NCBI GenBank assembly: GCA_019233975.1
Contig: JAFALY010000029.1
Location: forward strand, 1-64,000
Source of the DNA: Alphaproteobacteria bacterium
Lineage (GTDB): Bacteria > Pseudomonadota > Alphaproteobacteria > UBA9219
Direction of reading: 5' to 3'
DNA: 64,000 nucleotides
Both the position numbers and the translations under genes were made by a program. Below are positions 6,737-15,600 of this stretch, one piece after another (the stretch's first letter is position 1; each line of letters begins with the position of its first letter). The notes beneath the pieces were generated by a model. The model saw nothing but the letters and a program-made list of their open reading frames with translations. It searched no databases and had not been told where the DNA came from.

Positions 6737-7966
6737 ATGATCGAAGTCAGTGAAGTACGCTCCGCCTCGGAAACGTTGGCGCGGGCCTTTGAAGAATATA
6801 AATCCGTCAATGACCGTCGTTTGGAAGAAATCGAACGACGCGGCTCAGCCGACGTGCTGCTGTCGGAAAAATTGTCGCGCATGGACAACAGCATCAACAA
6901 TATGCAGGACGACATTACAAACGTAAAGGCCGCCATGCGTCGCCCCGGTAAAGCCTTGCTGGGTGAGATGAGGGGCGAAGGTAACAGCGCGTACAAGCAA
7001 GCTTTTTTGAACTACATCGCCAAGGGCAATGAGGTTGACCTGTCATCGCTGCAGACCAAAGCGCTGGAAGTCATCAATAACGGCGAGGGCGGGTTTATGG
7101 TGCCGCCCGAGATGTCCGACCGTATCGTGACGCGTCAGTTTGACACCACACCCATGCGCCAGTTGGCAACCGTCATGACCATTTCATCGGATGCGGTTGA
7201 AATGCTCCGTGACACCAATGAGCCTTCGGCCAGCTGGATATCGGAGCTTGGCGTGCCGTCCGATACGAATGACGGCGGGATCGGCCGCATCCGCATCCCG
7301 GTGCATGAATTGTATGCGCAGCCGAAGGCAACGCAGAAACTGCTGGATGATGCTGTGTTGAATGTCGAGGAATGGCTGATCAACAAGGTTGCAGCAAAAT
7401 TCTCGCGTGCGGAGAACAACGCCTTTGTGGTGGGTGACGGGATCGGCATGCCGCGTGGGTTCACCAGCTATACGGCGCAGGCGGTCAGCGATAGCACCCG
7501 TTCATGGGGCGTGTTGCAATATGTGCCGACCGGCGTCAACGGTGCCTTTGCGACCAGTAGCCCGGCGGATGTCTTGTTTGATCTGGTCTACCAATTGCGT
7601 GTCGGCTACCATCCAAAGGCGTCGTTTATCATGCCGCGTGCGGTTTCCGATATGATCCGCAAATTCAAGGAAAACACGACGCAGGCCTATATCTGGCAGC
7701 CGGGCTTGCAGCAAGGGCAACCGTCCACGCTGCTGGGCTTCCCGGTTTATCTGGGCGAAGACATGCCCCCGGTTGCGACTGGCAGCTATTCACTCGCCTT
7801 CGGCAACTTTGAAGAAGGCTACACGATTGTTGACCGCACCGGCATGCAGATCTTGCGTGACCCCTATACCGGCGCGCCGTTCATCAAGTTCCGCTGCACC
7901 AAGCGCACCGGCGGCGATGTCGTGAATTTCGAAGCGATTAAGCTTTTGAAATTCTCGGCTTCCTAA
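6737..7966 (+). CDS. HK97-fold major capsid protein
   Basis: A 409-residue capsid protein (GTA g5 type). Residues 1 to about 85 form a charged coiled coil, the delta-like scaffold domain normally removed by the prohead protease; the mature shell domain begins around the NYIAKGNEVDLSSLQTKAL segment. Conserved capsid features follow: GGFMVPPEM, TPMRQLATV, IRIPVHELYAQPKATQKLLDD, FVVGDGIGMPRGF, and at the C-terminus DPYTGAPFIKFRCTKRTGGDVV. An AAGGAG ribosome-binding site precedes the ATG. A strong terminator follows 17 nt downstream of the stop. Confidence 0.95.
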   Translation: MIEVSEVRSASETLARAFEEYKSVNDRRLEEIERRGSADVLLSEKLSRMDNSINNMQDDITNVKAAMRRPGKALLGEMRGEGNSAYKQAFLNYIAKGNEVDLSSLQTKALEVINNGEGGFMVPPEMSDRIVTRQFDTTPMRQLATVMTISSDAVEMLRDTNEPSASWISELGVPSDTNDGGIGRIRIPVHELYAQPKATQKLLDDAVLNVEEWLINKVAAKFSRAENNAFVVGDGIGMPRGFTSYTAQAVSDSTRSWGVLQYVPTGVNGAFATSSPADVLFDLVYQLRVGYHPKASFIMPRAVSDMIRKFKENTTQAYIWQPGLQQGQPSTLLGFPVYLGEDMPPVATGSYSLAFGNFEEGYTIVDRTGMQILRDPYTGAPFIKFRCTKRTGGDVVNFEAIKLLKFSAS

Positions 7967-7982
7967 ACGTTCTTTCACCCGC

Positions 7983-8014
7983 AACGGCGCCTGATCATCA
8001 GGCGCCGTTTTTTA
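7983..8014 (+). terminator. Strong terminator after the capsid gene
   Basis: A 12-bp stem AACGGCGCCTGA/TCAGGCGCCGTT with a 3-nt loop is followed by six T. It ends with the same TTTTTTATTGCC tail as the terminators at 40 and 9921. Confidence 0.9.
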
Positions 8015-8041
8015 TTGCCCATTTTCTGACAGGAGTACTCC

Positions 8042-8440
8042 ATGACAACCCGCGACTTGCTTCGCATTACCTATATTACAAACAGCCTGCCGCCCGCAAA
8101 CCGCGTCAACGGCACGGTAACCGGCAACGCCGTAGATCTTTTGGGCTATGACGGCGCCGTTATCGTCGTGACCACCGGCGCTTACACCGACGGCACGCAT
8201 GTTCCGTCCGTTCTGCAATCCATGGACGGCGTTACCTATACCGCCTGTGCCGTGACGGATCTGGACGGCACCTTCGCCACTATCGCCAGCAGTGCAAGCG
8301 CCAACACAGTGCAGCAGGTCGGTTATATCGGTACGCAACGTTATTTACAGGTCGTCATGACGACGACGGGTGCAACCAGTGGTGCCACAACATCGGCCCA
8401 TATCGTTGCCGGCTATCCACGCAACGCGCCGACACAATAA
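8042..8440 (+). CDS. Capsid-adjacent phage structural protein, possible head decoration
   Basis: A 132-residue protein, Thr/Gly/Val-rich and all-beta by pattern: VDLLGYDGAVIVVTTGAYTD, VGYIGTQRYLQVV. Proteins with a GYDGA - TDGTH - GYIGTQRY layout occur between the capsid and head-tail connector genes of alphaproteobacterial prophages; no function is established that I can name. It lies between two strong terminators, so it is either transcribed by read-through or has its own promoter. A decoration or fibre role is a guess from composition and place. Confidence 0.65.
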   Translation: MTTRDLLRITYITNSLPPANRVNGTVTGNAVDLLGYDGAVIVVTTGAYTDGTHVPSVLQSMDGVTYTACAVTDLDGTFATIASSASANTVQQVGYIGTQRYLQVVMTTTGATSGATTSAHIVAGYPRNAPTQ

Positions 8441-8453
8441 GCAGCCACCTGCC

Positions 8454-8484
8454 AGATGCGGCCCGTTGTGGCCGCATCTTTTTC
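8454..8484 (+). terminator. Terminator between structural genes
   Basis: A perfect 10-bp stem AGATGCGGCC/GGCCGCATCT with a 6-nt loop is followed by TTTTTCTTC. It lies just before the head-tail adaptor gene. Confidence 0.88.
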
Positions 8485-8511
8485 TTCAAAATGTTTTGCA
8501 AAGGGTCGTTT

Positions 8512-9186
8512 ATGACAGCCTTTAATCTGGTCACACCGCCCGCGGTTGAGCCCGTCTTGCTGATGGATGCCAAGCAACAAGCGCGCATTGACACAACTGC
8601 CGATGACGCGCTTGTGACGTCGCTTATCACCGCTGCGCGGCAATGGGTTGAAAACTATATAGGCCGCGCGCTCATCACGCAGACATGGCAGATGACGTTC
8701 GACACCTGGCCGGTTGCTTCGCTGCCCTTCTGGGATGGCGAACGTGAAGGGCCCGTGACGGCGTTTCAAAATCCGGGCTATGTGCTGTTGCCCCGCCCGC
8801 CGTTGCTTGCAGTCAACAGCATCACTTATTATGACAACAGCGATAACGCGACTGTTTGGGACCCCAGTAATTATTTTGTGGATACCGTGCATGCGCCGGG
8901 ACGCGTTTGTTTGCGCCTAGGTGCTGTCTGGCCGGTGCCAATGCGCCTGACTAATGGTATTGTCATACAATATACCGCAGGTTACGGCTCGGACGGCACC
9001 TATGTGCCAGAGGCGATCAAGGCCGCCATTCGCCAGATTGTCACGCACTGGTACGAACATCGCGGCGAAGCGGCAACAAACACATCACGCGGCAGCATGG
9101 CGCCGGGCTCGGCGGGCGGGTTTAATGTGCCACTCATCATCTATGGGTTATTGATGCCGTACCGCGTTGCCTCATTGGGTGCCTGA
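8512..9186 (+). CDS. Head-tail connector / adaptor protein
   Basis: A 224-residue protein of the phage phiE125 gp8-like head-tail connector group (GTA g6 adaptor). The N-terminus (LVTPPAVEPVLLMDAKQQARID, in two parts) leads to the helical DDALVTSLITAARQWVENYIGRAL motif, then a TWQMTFDTWP strand, and a C-terminal beta part. The ATG at 8512 is chosen: the frame is open to 8491, but MTAFNLVTPP is the family start. It binds the portal and forms the upper neck ring. Its stop is followed after one base by the stopper gene. Confidence 0.85.
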   Translation: MTAFNLVTPPAVEPVLLMDAKQQARIDTTADDALVTSLITAARQWVENYIGRALITQTWQMTFDTWPVASLPFWDGEREGPVTAFQNPGYVLLPRPPLLAVNSITYYDNSDNATVWDPSNYFVDTVHAPGRVCLRLGAVWPVPMRLTNGIVIQYTAGYGSDGTYVPEAIKAAIRQIVTHWYEHRGEAATNTSRGSMAPGSAGGFNVPLIIYGLLMPYRVASLGA

Positions 9187-9187
9187 T

Positions 9188-9511
9188 ATGTCAATCGGTA
9201 CACTCCGTAAACGGGTCAGTTTTCAATCCGAACAAATGACTGCCGATGGCGCGGGCGGCTATGTCCTGTCATGGGTAACGGTCATGACCGTGTGGGCAGA
9301 GATTGAGCCCCTGCAGGGCAGCAAGCGTTACGTCGATGGCCATCTGGAGGCTGAGGCGACGCATAAAATAACCGCGCGCTATCAATCCGGTCTGACGACC
9401 GATATGCGTATCACCTATAGCGGCCGTACATTTAAAATCCTATCGCTTCTAAACAAAGGCGAACGAAATCAGTGGCTTGATGTAATGGTGAGGGAAGGTG
9501 GGGCAGCGTAA
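9188..9511 (+). CDS. Head-closure (stopper) protein
   Basis: A 107-residue SPP1 gp16/GTA g7-type head-tail joining protein: MSIGTLRKRVSFQSEQ, GGYVLSWVTVMTVWAEIEPL, THKITARYQ, MRITYSGRTFKILSL and a final WLDVMVREG. The layout of an LR-RV-F start, W-AEI-P and YGRTFKI is characteristic of the family. The ATG at 9188 lies directly after the adaptor stop (TGATATG), so the two are probably co-translated. Confidence 0.88.
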   Translation: MSIGTLRKRVSFQSEQMTADGAGGYVLSWVTVMTVWAEIEPLQGSKRYVDGHLEAEATHKITARYQSGLTTDMRITYSGRTFKILSLLNKGERNQWLDVMVREGGAA

Positions 9512-9596
9512 ACAAGATGTAATTAATTGATTTTCAATCTAATAAATCCAAACTGACACCAAGCATATTGCATACCCTATAACACAAGGAGAAAAA

Positions 9597-9902
9597 ATGC
9601 CCCTTCCTCCAAAACAAGATCCCAACGTTGTCGATGGCTGGCACATAGAAAAAGCAAAACAGCGTCCAGGTGGTGGGGGGGCCACATACATTGAACTTAA
9701 AGCTACCAAGCATACATCACATGGTGATGTAACTGTTCAAGAAACACTTGATGATTTCGGCAATGAGCTGGGCAAGGATAAATGGGGTATGTTTGATGAT
9801 CAGGTGACCAACGCGCAGGGTAAGGTTATTATAGATCCTAAGGCAGAGAAGGAAGCAGGCAATGCGGTATTAAAAAAACTTGGACGCAAACCGACTCTAT
9901 AA
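9597..9902 (+). CDS. Unknown AT-richer accessory (moron-like) protein
   Basis: A 101-residue soluble, Lys/Gly-rich protein (DGWHIEKAKQRPGGGGATYI; LKATKHTSHGDVTVQETL). I do not recognise it. It interrupts the normally tight stopper to tail-terminator order. It is preceded by about 85 bp of AT-rich DNA with a good AAGGAG ribosome-binding site and followed by a strong terminator, the usual shape of a phage moron. Its codon use is more AT-rich than that of its neighbours, suggesting late acquisition. It carries no linker motif of the toxin genes. Confidence 0.6.
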   Translation: MPLPPKQDPNVVDGWHIEKAKQRPGGGGATYIELKATKHTSHGDVTVQETLDDFGNELGKDKWGMFDDQVTNAQGKVIIDPKAEKEAGNAVLKKLGRKPTL

Positions 9903-9920
9903 AAACCATAGCCACCTTAC

Positions 9921-9946
9921 AACCCCGCTTCGGCGGGGTTTTTTAT
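9921..9946 (+). terminator. UUCG-loop terminator after the moron-like gene
   Basis: AACCCCGC/GCGGGGTT stem closed by a stable TTCG tetraloop, then TTTTTT. It shares the TTTTTTATTGCC tail with the terminators at 40 and 7983. Confidence 0.92.
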
Positions 9947-9967
9947 TGCCTAAAATCAGGAAGAGAC

Positions 9968-10378
9968 ATGACCGATATTTTTTTCACATTACAGCAAAGT
10001 TTGTATAACGCGCTGGCAGCAAGTGCGGAGATAACGGCAATGCTCGGCAGCCCACCGCGCCTTTACGACCATGTGCCGCCGGGTGCCGTGTTCCCTTACG
10101 CCGTGTTTGGGGCGACGCATATAACGCCCTACGACAATCGTACCGATACGGGTTTTGATCATCTGCTGACTATTGATATCTGGTCCCGTTATCGGGGCAG
10201 CAAGGAAGCAAAAGATATAGTAACGGCGCTTTACGACACACTGCACCGCGCCAGTTTACCTCTGGCAGGACAGACGGCGTTGCTGTGCGAATGTCACAGC
10301 GCAGAAGTGGCCTTGGAAAATGACGGGTTTACAACGCATGCCGCCGTTCGGTTCAACATTCTGACGCAGGATGATTAG
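9968..10378 (+). CDS. DUF3168 tail terminator protein
   Basis: A 136-residue protein of the DUF3168 family (GTA g8, tail terminator). Features: LQQSLYNALAASAEITAMLG, PPRLYDHVPPGAVFPYAVFG, the TDTGFDHLLTIDIWSRYRGS core and a C-terminal HAAVRFNILTQ strand. It normally caps the tail tube at the neck. Here it is followed by a short unknown gene and then distal-tail genes, without the tube and tape-measure genes that should lie between. Confidence 0.88.
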   Translation: MTDIFFTLQQSLYNALAASAEITAMLGSPPRLYDHVPPGAVFPYAVFGATHITPYDNRTDTGFDHLLTIDIWSRYRGSKEAKDIVTALYDTLHRASLPLAGQTALLCECHSAEVALENDGFTTHAAVRFNILTQDD

Positions 10379-10380
10379 TC

Positions 10381-10728
10381 ATGGCCTACAAAACACTTCA
10401 CGCAAAAAGAAAATCGCCGCTTGCGGCGCTGCAGGATGCACGCATGGCAACGCAACTGATACGCGACCGTGCCGCTTTGGCTGAACAGATCACCGGCTTA
10501 CGGCAACATCTGGCCGCCCATGCGCCGCGCGGCAGCACGCGTTATATCAAAACGGCGCGCAGTAACCCCTCGCTTTTCGTAAAGGCTGGTGAGGGTGCCG
10601 TGGGCCGGTTTATCGGTCGCGGATTGTTAGGCGAGGCGGGTCTGACATCCGGTGGATTTTACGCCAGCACATCCATGATCGCGCAAAATTTTTCGGCGTT
10701 GCTGGGCCTCGCCGCTCGCGACAACTAA
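10381..10728 (+). CDS. Unknown small protein at the tail-tube/tape-measure position
   Basis: A 115-residue basic protein: helical N-terminal half (ALQDARMATQLIRDRAALAEQI) and a Gly/Ala/Phe-rich C-terminal half (GRFIGRGLLGEAGLTSGGFY). I do not recognise the family. It occupies the place of tail tube, g10 and tape-measure genes and is far too short for a normal tape measure (RcGTA g11 is around 200 residues). It might be a reduced tape-measure relic or a tail chaperone. The start lies 2 nt after the DUF3168 stop, so it is part of the same operon. Confidence 0.6.
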   Translation: MAYKTLHAKRKSPLAALQDARMATQLIRDRAALAEQITGLRQHLAAHAPRGSTRYIKTARSNPSLFVKAGEGAVGRFIGRGLLGEAGLTSGGFYASTSMIAQNFSALLGLAARDN

Positions 10729-10741
10729 CAGGAAATACAAC

Positions 10742-11368
10742 ATGTCATTTGACGAAGTGGTTTTGCCGTTGCGTGTCGGTTATGGCACGTCCGGTGGCCC
10801 GTCCTTTTCGACCGAGATTGTCACCATCGACAACGGCTATGAAAGGCGTAACCAGAACTGGACGCAGGCGCGGCGCGTTTTTGACGCCAGTACGGGCGTG
10901 CGATCATCCGTGGATGCGGCGGCCTTGCTGGCCTTCTTTCATGCGCGCGCCGGACGTGCGCGCGGCTTCCGGCTGCATGACTGGAGCGATGGCACCAGTG
11001 CCGCCGATGGTGTTTCAGTGCCGACAGCAGGCGATCAGACCATTGGTGCGGGCGACGGCGCCACCACGCAATTTCAACTGGTGAAAATTTACGGCAGCGG
11101 TGGCGTTGTCCATACGCGCACAATTAGTAAACCTGTTGCCGGCTCTGTTGTCGTGGCGTTGAACGGCGTGACGCAAACCAGCGGTTGGAGCGTTAATACG
11201 ACGACCGGCCTCATCACCTTTGCGACACCACCCGGCGGCGGCGTTGTGATAACGGCGGGCTACAGTTTTGATGTGCCCGTACGCTTTGACGCTGACCAAC
11301 TGACGCTCACCGTCGAAAATTACAGCCAATATAAAGCTGACATATCCATCATCGAAATACGCATCTAA
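10742..11368 (+). CDS. DUF2460 distal tail protein
   Basis: A 208-residue protein of the DUF2460/TIGR02217 family (GTA g12, distal tail protein). Diagnostic parts: the N-terminal FDEVVLPLRVGYGTSGGPSF, then RNQNWTQARRVFDASTGVRS, FFHARAGRARGFRLHDWSD and the C-terminal VPVRFDADQLTLTVENYSQY. Family length is normal. It begins the baseplate block g12-g13-g14-g15, which is complete and in canonical order. Confidence 0.95.
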   Translation: MSFDEVVLPLRVGYGTSGGPSFSTEIVTIDNGYERRNQNWTQARRVFDASTGVRSSVDAAALLAFFHARAGRARGFRLHDWSDGTSAADGVSVPTAGDQTIGAGDGATTQFQLVKIYGSGGVVHTRTISKPVAGSVVVALNGVTQTSGWSVNTTTGLITFATPPGGGVVITAGYSFDVPVRFDADQLTLTVENYSQYKADISIIEIRI

Positions 11369-11378
11369 GAAATCACCC

Positions 11379-12221
11379 ATGAAAAACATAACCCCGACGT
11401 TGGCCGCGCATCTGACCAGCGAATGCACAACCCTGGCCTGGCTTATCAAATTGACGCGGCGCGACGGCACCGTTATCGGTTTCACAACATGTGATAAACC
11501 GTTGACGGTTGCGGGCGTCACCTATCAGGCCGATGGCGCCATAACAGCCAGCGCGATGACTAGCAGCGACAAACTTGCGACCGACAATCTTGAAATTAAC
11601 GGCATCCTGTCTGATGCGGGGCTGGATGATGCGGATATCGAAGCCGGTCTTTATGACCATGCGCGTGTCGATGTTTATGTCTGCAACTGGGCTGATCTGA
11701 CGCAGGGTGTCGTGCAGATGCGGCGCGGCTGGCTGGGGCAAATCGTGCGGTCCGGCGTTCAATATGTGGCCGAATTGCGCGGCCTGCATGACAATCTGCA
11801 ACGCGTCATCGGTGATTACTACACGGCTGAGTGCCGGCATGATTTGGGTGACAGCGGCTGCGGCGTCGTCCTTGCCACGCAAACCGTGACGGGCAGCGTA
11901 ACATTGGTCGCCGACAACGCAACCTTTGGCGATACAACACGGACCGAGGGGGAGGGCGTTTTCAACTATGGCAAACTGATATTCACCAGTGGTGCCAATC
12001 AGGGGTTGAGTATGGAGGTTAAGGGCTGGACGGCCCTAACCCAGACTTTCGTTTTGTGGCTGCCCATGCCCAACCCCATACAGGTTGGCGATACTTACAG
12101 CGTTTATTCGGGCTGCGATAAAAGGCTCAGCACCTGCCGCGACAAATTTTCGAATGTGGTGAATTTTAGCGGTTTTCCCTACCTGCCCGGCGTGGGTAAC
12201 ATTTTAAAATACCCGACATAA
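11379..12221 (+). CDS. DUF2163 tail hub protein
   Basis: A 280-residue DUF2163/TIGR02218 protein (GTA g13, baseplate hub; phage BR0599 family). Visible marks are LTSECTTLAWLIKLTRRDGT, the VTYQADGAITASAM segment, the Cys-containing CRHDLGDSGCGV motif, and the C-terminal GCDKRLSTCRDKFSNVVNF-GFPYLPG. The paired cysteines of the family are kept. It lies 10 nt after the distal tail gene and 4 nt before the peptidase gene. Confidence 0.95.
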   Translation: MKNITPTLAAHLTSECTTLAWLIKLTRRDGTVIGFTTCDKPLTVAGVTYQADGAITASAMTSSDKLATDNLEINGILSDAGLDDADIEAGLYDHARVDVYVCNWADLTQGVVQMRRGWLGQIVRSGVQYVAELRGLHDNLQRVIGDYYTAECRHDLGDSGCGVVLATQTVTGSVTLVADNATFGDTTRTEGEGVFNYGKLIFTSGANQGLSMEVKGWTALTQTFVLWLPMPNPIQVGDTYSVYSGCDKRLSTCRDKFSNVVNFSGFPYLPGVGNILKYPT

Positions 12222-12225
12222 AAAT

Positions 12226-12645
12226 ATGGCACACAAAACGGACATTATGATCGCGGCCGCACGCGGATGCATCGGCACGCCTTTTCATCATCAGGGGCGA
12301 CAGGCGCAGGTGGGGCTGGATTGTATCGGCCTTGTCGTCGTCGCGTTGCGCGCTGCAGGCATTGCCGTTCAGGACAGGCAGGATTATGGCCGCAGGCCGG
12401 ACGGGCAAGCGCTGGAACGGGCATTACTGCAACATGGCGCAGTACGTGTGGATACTATTACAGCAGGTTGCGTTTTGTTGTTTCGCTATGACCGGCAACC
12501 GCAACATGTGGCGCTGGCGACCAGCGACGCGACTATGATCCACAGCTTTGCGCCTGCAAGCGAAGTGGTTGAAACCTGCATCGGTCCCTATTGGCAACGC
12601 AGGCTACTTGGAATCTACGCTTTCCCCCCATTGAACAGGGAATAA
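12226..12645 (+). CDS. NlpC/P60 tail-associated peptidase
   Basis: A 139-residue GTA g14-type NlpC/P60 cysteine peptidase, thought to open the peptidoglycan of the recipient from the tail tip. The catalytic Cys lies in GLDCIGLVVVALRAAGI and the His in PQHVALATSDATMIHSF. The N-terminus RGCIGTPFHHQGRQAQ is the family's usual substrate-side loop. It sits between the hub and the megatron-like gene. Confidence 0.93.
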   Translation: MAHKTDIMIAAARGCIGTPFHHQGRQAQVGLDCIGLVVVALRAAGIAVQDRQDYGRRPDGQALERALLQHGAVRVDTITAGCVLLFRYDRQPQHVALATSDATMIHSFAPASEVVETCIGPYWQRRLLGIYAFPPLNRE

Positions 12646-12646
12646 A

Positions 12647-15600
12647 ATGGCCTCCATCGTTTTACAGACAGTTGGCGCCGGTGTCGGCAATGCGTTGGTG
12701 CCTGGCCTTGGCTCGACATTTTTCGGCGCGCTTGGCCGCGCGGCGGGCGGGTTGATTGATAACGGCCTTGGGATCGGGACACAGGTAACGGGGCCACGTC
12801 TTGCCAGCCTGACGGTTCAGGACTCGCGCTATGGCGCAGGCATTCCCCGTGTGTATGGGCAGGCGCGTGTTGCGGGCAATGTCATCTGGGCCAGTGACCT
12901 GATGCAGGCTACGCATCAAAGCGGCCTCAGCGGCGGCAAGGGCGGCCTCAGCGGCAGCGGAGCCAGCGCAACCATTTATACCTATAGCGTACATTGCGCG
13001 GTTGGCATTGCGGCGGGACCGATTGGCGGCATTACAACCATCTGGGCCGACAGTACGGTTATCTATCAAAACGGTGTCTGGACATCCGGCCTGATAGACA
13101 GCGCCACTCTTTACACGGGCACGACAACGCAAGCGCCAGACAGTTTTATGCAATCCATGCTGGGCAGTGCCAATGTTCCCGCTTATCGCGGCATGGCCTA
13201 TATCGTTCTTGAAAACCTGCAGTTGGCGAATTTCGGCAATCGTTTGCCGAACCTGACCTTTGAAATTGCCGCGCCGCAGAGCAGTACAACAAATCTGTCA
13301 CTTCTTGGCAGCAGCTTTGTGCCTTTCGGCCAACCCGTGCAAACCACCAACTATGCCGGTATGCAACCCATCGCGTTGGCGGGCAGTGCCCGTGCCGTCA
13401 GCACGGTTTTGGTTGGCGGGTATAATCCTATGCCGCCCAGCACCAATATCGAATTGATCGTCAGCGCCTATGACGTGACGGGTGATGCACCGGCGCTTCT
13501 GGAAACGCATCAGTGCGTTATCCCTACAACGCAGCCTTACGATGGTGATTGGGCCTTGTCCCCTGACGGACGCATGGTTGCCATTATGATGATGGACAGC
13601 CTGTCCACCAACGCCACCGTCACGCTGTATGACACCGAAGCGCGGCAGTTTGGCGCGACATTGTTCTTTCCTGCGTTGACCAGTCTGGCGGTCCGGCAAA
13701 TAGCGTGGCTTGATAACACGCATCTGGTGTTGCCGGATGTCAGCGGCGGTGTTTGGGGTGTTCATGTTTTGCAACGTGCGGGACTGGGGCTTATTCATCT
13801 GGGTTTTAACGGCGTATGGGGTGCCGGCTCCGCCACAACGCGCGCGCCCCTGTGCCGCGCGCAATTCACGCGCTTTGCGGGCGGGCTTTTGGCGTGCATG
13901 TCGGATTATGTGGGGCCTGGCGGTTTCACGGCCCTTTATGGCGTGACGCTGATGTGGCAGTACGGCGCACTGGTTGTTGGTACGCCCTATACAATTACAT
14001 CGGGCCTCAGCGGCATTACGGCAGGGGCCACGGCCTATCTGCTCAACACCGCCGCGGATGAATATACAATTTGCTACGGCAACATTTCCGGCTTTGGGCT
14101 TCTGTCCTTTGTACCGACGACAACCGGCGCCAGCTTGACGCGTCCCTGGCAGTGGATTGTGCCAGGCTTTGGCAACGCGGCAACGCAACTGCCCCTGTTT
14201 TATGGCGATCGCATCGTCATGGCGCAGGGCGACATGTCAGGCCTTTCATGTCATCTGACCGATGTCATGCTGACATCCGGCAGCTTCGCAATTGGCAGCT
14301 ATAACCTTGTGACAACAACCGGCACGAACGGCGTTTCAACGCAGGGCATTGCGTTGGATTACGGACGGTTCTTGCTGGCCCCCGTTCAAGCCACGGCCTC
14401 TGTGCCCAACATGTACATCTTGCCGCGCCAGGTGCTGGGGCAGGGGTTGGACGGCATTGTGGGCGATATATTGACGCGGGCGGGCTATGTCAGCGGTGAC
14501 TTTGACGTGACCGCTTTGTCCGGTTCGGATGTACAGGGTTATATCGTGGCAGAGCCTATGTCGGCCCGTGCCGCGATCGAACCGCTGCAGCTTTACGCAC
14601 CGTTCGACCTTGTGGAGACCAGCGGCCTTTTACGCGCCATTTTACGGCATGATACGGCAGATGTAGCCATTCCATCGGGTGAATGGCGTGCGACGGCAGA
14701 AAACAAACCGGCGCCGCCTGCGTTGCAGACCGTGCGCGCGCAGGAAAGCGAATTACCGCGCGTCATCAATCTGGATTACATCGACGCGTCACGCGACTAT
14801 GAAATTAACAGCCAGTCAGCGCGCCGCATTGTAACGCAATCACTGGCCGTGCAAAAAATCAATCTGCCTGTTGTGACGAACTCCGCCACGGCCAAACGTG
14901 TGGCGGAGGCACGGCTGTTTGCCTTGTGGGCAGAGCGCGATCTTGTGCGTCTCTCCATCAGTGGCGCATGGATGGCGTTGGATGTCGGCGATGTAGTCGA
15001 TTTGGGTAATGGCGCTTTGCTGCGCGTCTCGCGCATTCAACAGGCCGGGCATTTGCTAAGCATCGAAGGGTTTTACGTTTATGTTGATGCCTATGAAAGT
15101 GCGGCCGTTGCCGATACAGGTCTTGTGGCGCAAAGCCCTCCGTCGCTGGCCAATAGCGGCTGCAGCCTGACGATACTGGATATACCACTTTTGCGCGGCG
15201 CGGACAATCAGCCCGGTTATTACATTGCCGTATCGGCGCTCGATGGCTGGCGCGGCGGGCAGTTATGGCGCGCGGCTGATGGCGTGAATTACAGCGCGGT
15301 TGCAGATCTACCGCTGGCCGCCACGGCAGGTTTTGCGGTGACGGCCCTTGCAAACGGTTCATCCTATTATATGGACAATGTGAACAGCGTGACCGTGCAA
15401 GCGGCGTCAGGCAGCCTGTCCAGTTGCAGCCTGACGGATTTACTCAACGGCGCGAATGCCGCCCTTTTGGGACAAGAGATTATACAGTTCCAGACAGCCA
15501 CACTGACAGGGCCGGGGCTTTATGTGCTCGGCAACCTGTTGCGCGGCAGGCGCGGTACGGAGTTTGCCACGACTGTACATGTCGTTGGTGAAAATTTCAC

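Noticed and set aside
13298-14188. 296-codon antisense frame in the megatron-like gene
   Set aside because: Arg/Gln-rich shadow of a GC-rich coding strand.
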